In this document: positions 1-8,612 of the stretch, one piece after another
Layout: each line of letters starts with the position of its first letter
How positions within the stretch are numbered: position 1 is the first letter of the stretch
DNA from: an uncultured Kocuria sp.
GTDB lineage: Bacteria > Actinomycetota > Actinomycetes > Actinomycetales > Micrococcaceae
Assembly (NCBI RefSeq): GCF_947500125.1
Contig: NZ_CANMRA010000006.1
Span: 62,001 to 126,000 of the forward strand
DNA length: 64,000 nucleotides
Direction: 5' to 3'
Notes under the pieces: model-generated
Database searches by the model: none
What the model was told of the DNA's origin: nothing
What the model saw: only the letters and a program-made list of their open reading frames with translations
Translations under genes and position numbers: made by a program

Positions 1-1391
1 ATCACGTCGGCGCCCACCGCGGTGGTGAGCACCGTGTGGTGGGCGGCCCCGGCGGTGAGCCAGGCCGCGGCCGAGGTCGCGAGGTCGGGGTGCGGCCGCC
101 AGACGGCCCGGGCCACCGGCAGGTGCGGGAGCGGGGCGTCCGGGGGCACCACGTCCACGGTGTTGGCGGTGAGCCGGAAGCGGTCCCGCAGGTCGGCCAT
201 CGCCACGACCACGCCGGGGCCGGGATCGGTGTCGAACACCAGGCGCACGGGGTCCTCCCGCCCGCCGATGCCCAGAGGGTGCACCTCGAGCGACGGCCGC
301 GCCGTGGTGAGGGTCGGGCAGATCTCCAGCATGTGGGCGCCGAGGATCTTCTCCTCGCCCGGGACCAGGTGGTAGGTGTAGTCCTCCATGAGGGACGCGC
401 CCCCGGGCAGTCCGGCGCCCATCACCTTGGCCGCCCGCACCAGCAGGGCCGTCTTCCAGTCGCCCTCCGCCCCGAACCCGTAGCCGCGGGCCATGAGCCG
501 CTGAACGGCGAGGCCCGGCAGCTGGCGCAGCCCGCCGAGGTCCTCGAAGTTCGTGGTGAAGGCACCGAAGCCGCCCTCCTCCAGGAACTCGAGCATCCCG
601 AGCTCCTGCCGGGCCCCGTAGCGCAGGGACTCGTGGCGGGCACCGCCGCGGCGCAGCTCGGGGGCCACGTCGTAGAGCTCCTCGTACTCGGCGACGAGCT
701 CGTCGACCCGGTCCTCGGACTGGGCGTCCACCACGGCCACGAGGTCGTTGACCCCCCAGGTGTTTACGGAGACCCCGAACTGCAGCTCGGCCTCCGTCTT
801 GTCGCCCTCGGTCACGGCGACGTTGCGCATGTTGTCGCCGAACCGGGCCACCTTGAGCCCCTGGACCGCCGCGCGGCCGGCGCACGCGCGCTGCCAGGAG
901 GCGATCTGCGCGGTGACGCCGGGGGTCGAGACGTGGCCCACCACGGTCTTGCGCGGGACGTCGAGCCGGGTCTGGATGTAGCCGAACTCGCGGTCGCCGT
1001 GCGCGGCCTGGTTGAGGTTCATGAAGTCGAAGTCGATCTCGGCCCACGGCAGCGCGACGTTGATCTGGGTGTGCAGGTGGAGCAGCGGCTTGCGCAGCGC
1101 GTCGAGGCCCGTGATCCACATCTTGGCCGGGCTGAAGGTGTGCATCCAGGCGATCGCCCCGATCACGCCGTCGGCGGCGTTGAGCTCGAGGGCCGTGCGG
1201 CGGATCGAGTCCGCGTCCTTCAGCGTGGGCTTCCAGACGACCTCCACGGGCAGACCGGCCTCGCCGAGCATCCGGACGATCTCGCGGGACTGCTCGGCCA
1301 CCTGGCGCAGCGTGTCCTCGCCGTAGAGGTCCTGGCTGCCGGTGAGGAACCAGACCTCGTAGTGGTCAAGAGCGGTGGGTAGAGGGCTCAA
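1..1391 (-). CDS. araA: L-arabinose isomerase, C-terminus cut by window edge
   Basis: Converts L-arabinose to L-ribulose, the first step of bacterial arabinose catabolism, in the cytoplasm. The translated N-terminus contains [15 protein letters not shown], the hallmark opening of AraA, and the family pattern continues without breaks to the left window edge, where about 460 residues have been read. The chosen start is TTG at 1391, with AGGAG nine bases upstream; no ATG fits. This start lies 26 bases inside the end of araD, so the two are translationally close. It is the last gene of an araB-araD-araA operon. Identity is secure. The true stop lies outside the window, and the isomerase is expected to be about 500 residues. 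Confidence 0.93.
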   Translation of the reverse strand, partial: MSPLPTALDHYEVWFLTGSQDLYGEDTLRQVAEQSREIVRMLGEAGLPVEVVWKPTLKDADSIRRTALELNAADGVIGAIAWMHTFSPAKMWITGLDALRKPLLHLHTQINVALPWAEIDFDFMNLNQAAHGDREFGYIQTRLDVPRKTVVGHVSTPGVTAQIASWQRACAGRAAVQGLKVARFGDNMRNVAVTEGDKTEAELQFGVSVNTWGVNDLVAVVDAQSEDRVDELVAEYEELYDVAPELRRGGARHESLRYGARQELGMLEFLEEGGFGAFTTNFEDLGGLRQLPGLAVQRLMARGYGFGAEGDWKTALLVRAAKVMGAGLPGGASLMEDYTYHLVPGEEKILGAHMLEICPTLTTARPSLEVHPLGIGGREDPVRLVFDTDPGPGVVVAMADLRDRFRLTANTVDVVPPDAPLPHLPVARAVWRPHPDLATSAAAWLTAGAAHHTVLTTAVGADV

Positions 1392-2118
1392 GGGAGTGTG
1401 CTCCTGGGGTGGTGGGGACGGCGGCGGGCTGCTGGCCGTAGACGTTCTGGTAGCGGTCGAAGAGGGAGTCGACGTGCCCCGGCTCGATGGGCCGCGGCTC
1501 GCCCAGCTGGCGGGAGAGGTGCACGGTGCGGGCCACGTCCTCGAGCATGGCCGCCGCCTTGACGGCGTCCCGGGCGTCCTTGCCGACCGTGAAGGGCCCG
1601 TGGTTGAGCATCAGGACCGCGCGGGAGCGGTGGCCCGAGAGGGTCTCCACGATGCCGCGCCCGATCGAGTCGTCGCCGATGACGGCGAAGGGCCCCACGG
1701 GGATCTCCCCGCCGAACTCGTCCGCCATGGCGGTCAGGACGCAGGGGATCGCCTCGCCCCGGGCCGCCCAGGCGGTGGCGTAGGGCGAGTGGGTGTGGAC
1801 CACTCCCCCGATCTCCGGCATGTGCCGGTAGACGTAGGCGTGGGCGGCGGTGTCGCTGGACGGCGAGCGCTCCGCGCCGGGGGTCCCGGGGACCACCCGG
1901 CCGTCCAGGTCGCACAGGATCTGGTTCTCGGGACCGAGCTCGTCGTAGCTCACGCCGCTGGGCTTGATCACGAAGAGGTCGGCGCCCGGCACCCGCCCGG
2001 ACACGTTGCCGGCCGTCCAGACCACCAGCCCGTAGCGGACCAGCTCGGCGTGCAGGTCCGCGACCTCGCGCCGGACGCGGGCCACGCGCTCCTCGAGCTC
2101 GGGCGTCAGGGTGCTCAT
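1366..2118 (-). CDS. araD: L-ribulose-5-phosphate 4-epimerase
   Basis: Class II aldolase/epimerase-fold enzyme that turns L-ribulose 5-phosphate into D-xylulose 5-phosphate, feeding the pentose phosphate pathway. It has 250 residues, close to the family norm. Visible family features are WTAGNVSGR near residue 35, the metal-binding [10 protein letters not shown] segment, and [11 protein letters not shown] further on, which carries the other metal histidine. The ATG at 2118 overlaps the araB stop as ATGA, indicating translational coupling, and the 3' end overlaps the araA start. The gene belongs to the same transcript as araB and araA and should be under the adjacent LacI-type regulator. Confidence 0.93.
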   Translation of the reverse strand: MSTLTPELEERVARVRREVADLHAELVRYGLVVWTAGNVSGRVPGADLFVIKPSGVSYDELGPENQILCDLDGRVVPGTPGAERSPSSDTAAHAYVYRHMPEIGGVVHTHSPYATAWAARGEAIPCVLTAMADEFGGEIPVGPFAVIGDDSIGRGIVETLSGHRSRAVLMLNHGPFTVGKDARDAVKAAAMLEDVARTVHLSRQLGEPRPIEPGHVDSLFDRYQNVYGQQPAAVPTTPGAHSLEPSTHRS

Positions 2119-3803
2119 GCGGAGACCTCCTGGGTGGAGTGGGCGTTGCGCCGGAGCGCCTTGAGCCGGCGCATGACATCGCTGCCGCCGCGGCCGAAGT
2201 GGTCGTGCAGCGCGGTGTAGTCCTCGTAGAGCACGGAGTAGGCCTCGGTGCGCGCCGGGTCCGGGGTGTAGGCGCCGCGCTCGAGCCGGCCCATCGCCTC
2301 GGCCGCCGTCCGGACGTCCGGATAGGCGCCGGCGGCCACGGCCGCGTGGATGGCGGAGCCCAGGGCCGGGCCCTGGTCGCTGCCGATCACCGAGATCGGC
2401 ATGCCGAGCACGTCCGCGTAGATCTGCATGAGGAACGAGTTCTTGATCAGCCCGCCGGCCGCCACGAACTCGGTGACGGGGATCCCGGAGGCGGCGAATG
2501 CCTCGACGATCGTGCGGGTCCCGAAGGCGGTGGCCTCCAGCAGGGCGCGGTACACCTCGTGCGGGCGGGTGGCCAGGGTGAGGCCCACGAGCAGCCCGGA
2601 GAGCTCGTGGTCCACGAGCACGGACCGGTTGCCGGACTGCCAGTCCAGGGCCAGGAGCCCGTGGGCGCCCACGGGTTCGCGGCTCGCCTGCTCGGTGAGC
2701 AGCTCGTGCACACTGAGCCCGCGCTCGGCGGCCTCCTCCTGGAGCTGCCCCGGCACGAAGTGGGCCGCGAACCAGCCGAAGATGTCGCCCACCCCGGACT
2801 GCCCGGCCTCGTAGCCGTAGAGCCCGTCGATGATCCCGCCGTCCACCACGCCGCACATCCCCGGGACCTCGCGCAGGGTGTCGGAGCTCATCACGTGGCA
2901 GGTGGAGGTGCCCATGATCGCCACCATCTGCCCCGGCGCGGTGGCCCGGGCGGCGGGGGCGCTCACGTGCGCGTCGACGTTGCCCACCGCCACGGCGATC
3001 CCGGCGGGCAGGCCCGTCCACTCCGCGGCCTGCGCGCTGAGCGTGCCCGCCGCCGCGCCGAGGGCGCCGATCGGGTGGTCGACCTTGTCCTGCGCGAACC
3101 CGGCGAAGTCGGGGGCGAGGGCGCCCAGGAACTCGCGGTCGGGGTACTCGCCGTCCTGCAGGATGCCCTTGTACCCGGCGGAGCAGGCGTTGCGCACGTA
3201 GTTGCCCGTCAGCTGCCACACGATCCAGTCGGCGGCCTCCACCCAGTGGTCCATCAGGTGGTAGAGCTCGGGGTCCTCCTCGAGCAGCTGCAGGCCCTTG
3301 GCGAACTCCCACTCGCTCGAGATCAGACCGCCGTAGCGGGCCAGCCACCGCTCCCCGCGCCGGGCCGCGAGCTCGTTGATCCGGTCGGCCTGCCCCTGCG
3401 CGGCGTGGTGGCGCCACAGCTTCACGTAGGCGTGCGGGCGGCCCGCCAGGCCGGGCAGCTCGTTGAGGGGCGTGCCGTCGGCCCGGACGGGGACCATGGT
3501 GCACGCGGTGAAGTCGGTGCCCACGCCCACCACGGCGCGCGGGTCCACGCCGGCGGCGCGCACCGCGGCGGGCACCGCCTGGCGCAGCACCTCCACGTAG
3601 TCCGCGGGGACCTGGAGCGCCCACTCGGGCGGCAGCGCCTCCCCCGTGGCGGCGAGCTCGGTGTCCATCACGCCGTGCCGGTACTCGTGCACCGCGGAGC
3701 CCATCTCGGCGCCGTCCTGCACCCGGACGACGACGGCCCGCCCCGACAGGGTGCCGTAGTCGACGCCGATGACGTACGTGGGATCTGGGCTGGTCTGGCT
3801 CAC
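2115..3803 (-). CDS. araB: Ribulokinase
   Basis: FGGY-family carbohydrate kinase that phosphorylates L-ribulose to L-ribulose 5-phosphate. The protein has 562 residues, typical for AraB. It opens with the ATPase-fold signature YVIGVDYGTLSGRAVVV and contains GVGTDFTACTMVP and the C-terminal FVAAGGLIKNSFLMQIYADV block typical of ribulokinases. The chosen start is GTG at 3803 with GAGG six to seven bases upstream; upstream in-frame codons lack family similarity. First gene of the ara operon, whose stop overlaps araD. The upstream gap of about 170 bases carries a palindrome that could be the regulator site. Confidence 0.93.
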   Translation of the reverse strand: MSQTSPDPTYVIGVDYGTLSGRAVVVRVQDGAEMGSAVHEYRHGVMDTELAATGEALPPEWALQVPADYVEVLRQAVPAAVRAAGVDPRAVVGVGTDFTACTMVPVRADGTPLNELPGLAGRPHAYVKLWRHHAAQGQADRINELAARRGERWLARYGGLISSEWEFAKGLQLLEEDPELYHLMDHWVEAADWIVWQLTGNYVRNACSAGYKGILQDGEYPDREFLGALAPDFAGFAQDKVDHPIGALGAAAGTLSAQAAEWTGLPAGIAVAVGNVDAHVSAPAARATAPGQMVAIMGTSTCHVMSSDTLREVPGMCGVVDGGIIDGLYGYEAGQSGVGDIFGWFAAHFVPGQLQEEAAERGLSVHELLTEQASREPVGAHGLLALDWQSGNRSVLVDHELSGLLVGLTLATRPHEVYRALLEATAFGTRTIVEAFAASGIPVTEFVAAGGLIKNSFLMQIYADVLGMPISVIGSDQGPALGSAIHAAVAAGAYPDVRTAAEAMGRLERGAYTPDPARTEAYSVLYEDYTALHDHFGRGGSDVMRRLKALRRNAHSTQEVSA

Positions 3804-3869
3804 GGAGGACCTCGTTGTCGTTCGAGCCGCACGCTCCGGCGGAGAGGCCCTCGGCCCCGCCCCACCCGG

Positions 3870-3887
3870 AATGTGAACGGTCACATT
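3870..3887. promoter_or_regulatory. Candidate operator upstream of araB
   Basis: A perfect inverted repeat, AATGTGA and TCACATT separated by ACGG, sits 66 bases before the araB start and between araB and the LacI-type gene. The size and TGTGA-type arms fit a LacI-family operator. I infer that the neighbouring regulator binds here and blocks araBDA when arabinose is absent. Binding has not been shown. Confidence 0.55.
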
Positions 3888-3971
3888 TGATGTTCGGGCC
3901 AACCTACCGCAGGGCGGAACCACGTGTCCCACATCACTTGATAACGGTTTGGTAACGGCGTTCTCCGTCGC

Positions 3972-5021
3972 CTATCGGCCCCGGCCGGAGCCGGACGCGG
4001 GCGCCGCCGTGGAGCCGCGCACCACGAGCACCGGCTCCACGTCCCCCGGCCGCACCGGCTGCTCCCCCCGCAGCTCGGCGAGCAGGACGGCGATGCACCG
4101 CCGGCCCAGCTCGGGGAAGTCCTGGCGCACCGTGGTCAGCGGCGGCAGGAAGTGGGCGGCCTCCGGGACGTCGTCGAAGCCCACGACGCTGACGTCCCCG
4201 GGCACGTCCAGCCCGGCCTCGGCGAAGGCGTGCACGAGGCCGAGCGCGATGTGGTCGTTGCCGGAGAAGACCGCGCTGAACTCGCGGGTCCCGCGCAGCC
4301 CGAGCCCCGCGCGGTAGCCGGAGTCCGCCGTCCACGCACCGGCGGGGACCACCACGGGCTCGAGCCCCCAGGCGGTCATCTCCTCGCGGTAGCCCTGGCG
4401 CCGGGCGTCCGTCTCGACCCAGCCCTCGGGGCCGGGGACGTGGACCACGCGGCGGTGCCCCAGCTCCAGGAGGTGACGGGTGGCCAGCCGGGCGCCGGCC
4501 AGCTGGTCGACCGACATCCGGTGGTCCTCGCTGTGCAGGGAGTGCACGGTGACGAACGGGATCCGGATGGACAGCTGCTCGATCACCTCCAGCGTGCGCG
4601 ACTGCGGCGCGAGGATCACCAGCCCCTCCACGGCGTGGCCGACCATGCGGTCCAGGGCGGCCTCGATGGAGGCGCGGTCCGCGTGGTCGATGTGGGCGGT
4701 CTCCACGACGTAGCCGGCCTCGTCGGCGGCCGTCTCGACCGCCCGGAGGCTGGCCGACGGACCGTACTCGGCGCCCGAGGAGACCAGGGCGCCGATGGTC
4801 CGGGACTCGCTCGTGACCAGGGCGCGGGCCGCCCGGTTGGGCCGGAAGCGCAGCTCCTCCATGGCCTGCAGCACCCGCTGGCGGGTCGAGTCCCGCAGCG
4901 CGGGGTGCCCGTTGATCACCCGGGAGACGGTCTGGTGGGAGACCCCGGCCGCCCGGGCCACGTCCCGGATGTTCGGGGCGCGCGGGGGCCGTGCGGAACT
5001 CCCCCCACCCTCGACGGTCAT
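3972..5021 (-). CDS. LacI-family transcriptional regulator, probable arabinose regulator
   Basis: DNA-binding repressor of 349 residues. An N-terminal LacI helix-turn-helix (NIRDVARAAGVSHQTVSRVI, residues about 18-37) is followed by a hinge and a periplasmic-binding-protein-like effector domain ending in the family block VSVVGFDDVPEAAHFLPPLT. The start is the ATG at 5021, which places the HTH near the N-terminus as usual; a longer in-frame extension upstream shows no family similarity. It lies directly upstream of araBDA on the same strand, so control of that operon, with arabinose or a phosphorylated intermediate as ligand, is the natural inference. This is the LacI type of arabinose regulator, not the AraC type. 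Confidence 0.88.
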   Translation of the reverse strand: MTVEGGGSSARPPRAPNIRDVARAAGVSHQTVSRVINGHPALRDSTRQRVLQAMEELRFRPNRAARALVTSESRTIGALVSSGAEYGPSASLRAVETAADEAGYVVETAHIDHADRASIEAALDRMVGHAVEGLVILAPQSRTLEVIEQLSIRIPFVTVHSLHSEDHRMSVDQLAGARLATRHLLELGHRRVVHVPGPEGWVETDARRQGYREEMTAWGLEPVVVPAGAWTADSGYRAGLGLRGTREFSAVFSGNDHIALGLVHAFAEAGLDVPGDVSVVGFDDVPEAAHFLPPLTTVRQDFPELGRRCIAVLLAELRGEQPVRPGDVEPVLVVRGSTAAPASGSGRGR

Positions 5022-5211
5022 GGCCAGAACGGTACTGCACGGCACCGGGCGGACCCAGGAAGGGGTGCCCCGAGCCCCCGGCCCCTCCTCCGGTGCTTGC
5101 GCGGTGGACACGTCACACCGCATGGTGGTCCCCGGCACCCCCGGATCTCCGGGCCGCCGTCCCCCGGGCCCCCGGGAGACCCTCCACCGATCGCGGAACG
5201 GGATTCGACGC

Positions 5212-6195
5212 ATGGAACAACGCACACTCGGCAGGACCGGACGGAAGGTCTCCACCGTGGGCCTGGGCACGTGGCAGCTGGGCGCGGACTGGGGGGACGT
5301 CGACCCCGCCGAGGCCACCGCCGTGCTGGAGGCCGCGGTGGAGTCGGGGGTGACCTTCTTCGACACGGCCGACGTCTACGGCGACGGCCGCAGCGAGCAG
5401 ACCATCGGCGCGTTCCTCCGCGAGCGCCCCGACCTGGACATCACCGTGGCCACGAAGATGGGCCGCCGCGTGGACCAGGTCCCCGAGAACTACACGCTCG
5501 CCAACTTCCGGCAGTGGGTGGACCGCTCGCGCCGGAACCTGGGCACCGACACCCTCGACCTGGTCCAGCTGCACTGCCCGCCCACGCCGGTCTACAGCGA
5601 CCAGGAGGTCTACGACGCCCTGGACACCCTGGTCGAGGAGGGCGCCGTCCGCCACTACGGCGTCAGCGTGGAGCGCACCGACGAGGCGCTCGCGGCCATC
5701 GCCCGCGGCAGCACCGCCACCGTCCAGATCATCCTCAACGCCTTCCGACTCAAGCCGCTGGACGCCGTGCTGCCGGCGGCGAAGGAGGCCGGGGTGGGGA
5801 TCATCGCCCGGGTGCCGCTGGCCTCCGGGCTGCTGTCCGGGAAGTACACGCGGGACACCCGGTTCGCGGCGGACGACCACCGCAACTACAACCGCGGCGG
5901 CGACGCCTTCGACGTCGGGGAGACCTTCTCCGGGGTGGACTTCGAGCGCGGCCTCGAGGCCGTCCGCGAGTTCGCCGGGCTGCTCCCGGACGGGGTGACC
6001 ACGGCGCAGGCCGCGATCGCGTGGATCATCGCCCAGGACGGCGTCAGCACCGTGATCCCCGGGGCGCGCAGCGTGGAGCAGGTCCGCGGCAACGCCTCGG
6101 CGGCGGACACCGGGGACCTGGGCCGCGAGATCGACGCCGGGGTCCACCGGATCTACGACGCCTACTTCCGGGAGGACGTCCACCCCCGCTGGTGA
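5212..6195 (+). CDS. Aldo/keto reductase
   Basis: NAD(P)H-dependent oxidoreductase with a TIM-barrel fold, 327 residues. The AKR catalytic tetrad is visible: Asp in FFDTADVYG, the Tyr of the same motif, Lys in VATKMG, and His in DLVQLHCPP. The C-terminal cofactor block STVIPGARSVEQVRGNASA is typical. The ATG at 5212 was chosen because the conserved MEQRTLGRTGRKVSTVGLG opening follows it. It is transcribed divergently from the LacI-type gene with a gap of about 190 bases, so it could share that regulation. The substrate cannot be told from sequence; a sugar aldehyde is possible given the ara neighbours. Confidence 0.88.
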   Translation: MEQRTLGRTGRKVSTVGLGTWQLGADWGDVDPAEATAVLEAAVESGVTFFDTADVYGDGRSEQTIGAFLRERPDLDITVATKMGRRVDQVPENYTLANFRQWVDRSRRNLGTDTLDLVQLHCPPTPVYSDQEVYDALDTLVEEGAVRHYGVSVERTDEALAAIARGSTATVQIILNAFRLKPLDAVLPAAKEAGVGIIARVPLASGLLSGKYTRDTRFAADDHRNYNRGGDAFDVGETFSGVDFERGLEAVREFAGLLPDGVTTAQAAIAWIIAQDGVSTVIPGARSVEQVRGNASAADTGDLGREIDAGVHRIYDAYFREDVHPRW

Positions 6196-6278
6196 CCAAT
6201 GCGCCCCGTCACGGGCCCGTCCGGGCCGGCCCCAGCTCGTAGGATGGTCCGGATCCACCCGTGAAAGCGAGCCACCCG

Positions 6279-6755
6279 ATGACCTCCAGCCCCACCGCGG
6301 ACCGCCCCGAGCCCGCGCCCGACGACGTCGACCGGCTGGCGGGGGTCGACCTGGCCGCGGAGCCGATCTTCCTCATGGCCCGGGCGGCGGCACTGGGCTC
6401 CTCGATGGCCAACCGGGGACTCGCACCGCTCGGCCTGAAGGTCCGCAGCTACTCCATCCTGGCGGTGGCCTGCAGCGGGACGGGGCCAACGCAGCGGGAG
6501 CTCGGCGACCTGCTGCGGATGAGACCCAGCCAGACCGTGGCCATCCTCGACGAGCTGGAGCAGCGCGGCCTGGTGGAGCGCCGGACGGACCCCCGCGACC
6601 GCCGCTCCAAGACCGTGGTCCCGACCGGTCCGGGGCGGGAGCTCTACGCGAGCGCCAAGGCGGCGGTGGACCGCGCCGCCGAGACGTCGCTGGGAGCCCT
6701 CTCGCCCCGGGACCGGGAGGACCTGGCGCGGCTGCTGCGGCTGCTCGCCTTCTGA
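6279..6755 (+). CDS. MarR-family transcriptional regulator
   Basis: Small winged-helix regulator of about 158 residues. It has the MarR core TQRELGDLLRMRPSQTVAIL (recognition helix), then the wing LVERRTDPRDRRSKTVVPT, which carries the conserved DxRxxR signature. MarR proteins act as dimers and usually repress a nearby gene in response to phenolic or oxidative ligands. A TAGGAT -10-like element at 6240-6245 implies a very short leader. The start is uncertain between GTG at 6261 and ATG at 6279; the latter has a weak GCGAG upstream. The target is unclear, but it follows the aldo/keto reductase by about 80 bases. Confidence 0.82.
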   Translation: MTSSPTADRPEPAPDDVDRLAGVDLAAEPIFLMARAAALGSSMANRGLAPLGLKVRSYSILAVACSGTGPTQRELGDLLRMRPSQTVAILDELEQRGLVERRTDPRDRRSKTVVPTGPGRELYASAKAAVDRAAETSLGALSPRDREDLARLLRLLAF

Positions 6756-6807
6756 CAGCGGGCCGGGCCGGGATCCGGACGGATCCCGCCCCGGCCCCGT
6801 GGTGCGA

Positions 6808-6869
6808 CCAGGAGATCGGTGCCGCCAGGAGATCGATGCGGTCAGGAGATCGGTGCGGTCAGGAGATCT
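6808..6869. repeat. 17-bp tandem repeat, about 3.6 copies
   Basis: Units of 17 bases with consensus (C/T)CAGGAGATCGGTGCGG are repeated head to tail, with one or two mismatches each. The last partial unit overlaps the 3' end and stop codon of the minus-strand SDR gene, so the duplicated element includes copies of that gene's final codons and stop region. Looks like slippage expansion. Confidence 0.85.
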
Positions 6870-7635
6870 GCAGGCCGCCGTTGATGTCGTAGGTCGCCGC
6901 GGTGATGAAGCCGGCGTCCTGGCCGACGAGGAACGCAAGGAGGGCGGCCATGTCCCGCACGGTGCCCACCCGGCCGACGAGGATGTCCTTGGACATGTCC
7001 GCCTTGCGGTCGTCGCTCAGGGTGCCGCCCATGATGTCGGTGTCCACGGGACCGGGGGCGATGCAGTTCACGGTGATCCCGTGCTCGCCCATCTCGCGCG
7101 CCACCGCCCGGGTGAAGCCGATGATCGCGGCCTTGGACGCGCTGTAGGCCACCTTCGAGTAGGTTCCGCCGCCGCGCTGGGCGGAGATCGAGGAGACGCT
7201 GACCACGCGGCCCACCTTGCGCTCGATCATCCCGGCCAGCACGCGCTGGGTCACCATGAACGTGCCGGTCATGTTGATGGCGAAGACCCGGTCCCAGGCC
7301 TCCCGGGTCTCCTGCATGAACTCCGTGGGCGAACTGATGCCGGCGAGGTTGACCAGGGCCACGATCGGCGGGAGCTCCGCCTCGACCCGTGCTACGGACT
7401 CGTTCACGGAGTCCTGGTCGGACACGTCCGTGCGCAGCCCGAGGGCCTGCACCCCGTGCCGGGCGGCGATGTCCTGCGCGGCCTCGGCCGCGGCGTCGCC
7501 GTCGACGTCGAGGACGGCGACGTGCCAGCCCTGGCTCGCGAGCAGGTCGGCGGTGGCGCGGCCGATGCCGCGCTCGGAGGCGGCGCCGGTGAGCACGGCG
7601 GTGCGCTCGGCGGGGAAAACGGTGGTCTCGGTCAT
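6859..7635 (-). CDS. SDR-family oxidoreductase
   Basis: Classical short-chain dehydrogenase/reductase, 258 residues, NAD(P)-dependent. A Rossmann motif near the N-terminus (VLTGAASERGIGRATADLLA), the NLAGIS segment (NNAG equivalent), a catalytic Ser in VVSVSSISAQ and YSASK with the catalytic Tyr and Lys are all visible, followed by NCIAPGPVDTD. The ATG at 7635 is preferred over the one at 7644 because the AGGAG lies nine bases before it and directly abuts the earlier codon. It begins one base after the GntR stop, so both are co-transcribed. With a GntP permease opposite, it is probably a sugar-acid (gluconate or ketogluconate-type) dehydrogenase; that substrate is inference. Confidence 0.87.
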   Translation of the reverse strand: MTETTVFPAERTAVLTGAASERGIGRATADLLASQGWHVAVLDVDGDAAAEAAQDIAARHGVQALGLRTDVSDQDSVNESVARVEAELPPIVALVNLAGISSPTEFMQETREAWDRVFAINMTGTFMVTQRVLAGMIERKVGRVVSVSSISAQRGGGTYSKVAYSASKAAIIGFTRAVAREMGEHGITVNCIAPGPVDTDIMGGTLSDDRKADMSKDILVGRVGTVRDMAALLAFLVGQDAGFITAATYDINGGLQIS

Positions 7636-7636
7636 G

Positions 7637-8422
7637 TCAGTCATCTCCTGTGCTGTTGAGGGCGGGTCCGGGTGCAGGGCGGGGTGCTCGGTCCTGCACC
7701 GGGTCGGAGCCGCCGGAGGCGGTCCCGTGGCCGATGTAGTGCTCGTAGTCGGCGTAGGTCTGGTCGATGTGGGCCTCCATGGCCCGGCGGGCCGTCTCGG
7801 GGTCCCGGGTGCCGATGGCCGCCAGGACCAGCCGGTGGTGCTCGATGGCGTGCCGCTGGACCTCGGGGAACGCGGAGGTCGCCCGGCGCTCGGCGTAGAG
7901 CAGCTGGGAGAGCTGGGCCAGCAGCACGGGGACGAACGGATTGCCCGAGGCCCGCAGCACGGCGTCGTGGAAGGCCATGTCGGCGCGGGTGACCTCGTCC
8001 AGGTCCTCCGCCTCGTGCGCGCGCTCGAGGTCCTGGATGGACTCCTCCATCGCGGCGAGGTCCTCCGGGGTGACGTGCACGGCGGCCAGCGCCGCGGAGC
8101 CGGTCTCCACCATGCGCCGCACCTCCAGCAGCCGCAGCGCCACCTGGTGGGAGGTCGTGCCCCGGGAGGCCGCCTTCAGGATCGCCTCGAGGCCGGTCCA
8201 CGCGTCGGGCGGGTTCACGTAGGTCCCGAGCCCGCGCCGCACGTAGACGATGTTCTGTGCCTGGAGGGCCTTGAGCGCCTCGCGCACGGTGAGCCGGCTG
8301 ACGTCGGACTCCCGGGCGATCTCGGCCTCGGGAGGCAGCGCCTCGTGCGGGCCCACCTCACCCCGGAGGATGCGCTCGAGCAGCGCCTCGGCGACCGCCT
8401 CGACCAGCGACTTCCTAGCCAC
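7637..8422 (-). CDS. GntR-family regulator, FadR subfamily
   Basis: Transcription factor of 261 residues. An N-terminal winged helix (PPEAEIARESDVSRLTVREA, about residues 28-47) is followed by an all-helical FCD ligand domain with the metal-site pattern RADMAFHDAVLRASGN and a later EHHRLVLAAI segment. The start is GTG at 8422 with GAGG eight bases upstream. It overlaps nothing upstream but runs straight into the SDR gene, and it is divergent from the GntP permease, so it probably controls both units in response to a sugar acid. Candidate sites lie in the shared intergenic region. Confidence 0.87.
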   Translation of the reverse strand: MARKSLVEAVAEALLERILRGEVGPHEALPPEAEIARESDVSRLTVREALKALQAQNIVYVRRGLGTYVNPPDAWTGLEAILKAASRGTTSHQVALRLLEVRRMVETGSAALAAVHVTPEDLAAMEESIQDLERAHEAEDLDEVTRADMAFHDAVLRASGNPFVPVLLAQLSQLLYAERRATSAFPEVQRHAIEHHRLVLAAIGTRDPETARRAMEAHIDQTYADYEHYIGHGTASGGSDPVQDRAPRPAPGPALNSTGDD

Positions 8423-8503
8423 GGTCGCGACCTCGCACGGCGGCCCTCGCGGGTCGATCGGGTCGCACGGCGAGATCTGGGCCCACGGCGCACCCCTTCC
8501 TCT

Positions 8504-8536
8504 TGTCAGATGTCATATGTGTGACTAGCCTCACAT
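8504..8536. promoter_or_regulatory. Candidate GntR operator between gntR and gntP
   Basis: The divergent intergenic region contains imperfect dyads in an otherwise GC-rich stretch: TGTCATATG-centred sequence within GTCA...TGAC arms (about 8505-8525) and TGTGA with TCACA six bases apart (8520-8535). FadR-type regulators bind short imperfect palindromes of this kind. Assignment rests only on position and symmetry. Confidence 0.4.
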
Positions 8537-8612
8537 GGAGCATCGTTCTCGTCAATTCCCTCGTCCGGGCACCACCGCCCGGCCTTCCCACGTCCCCGAG
8601 GAGCCCATCACC

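Noticed and set aside
36-1382. Long plus-strand open frame opposite araA
   Set aside because: The opposite strand encodes a clear arabinose isomerase; the plus-strand product is low-complexity Arg/Gly/Val-rich sequence caused by high GC.
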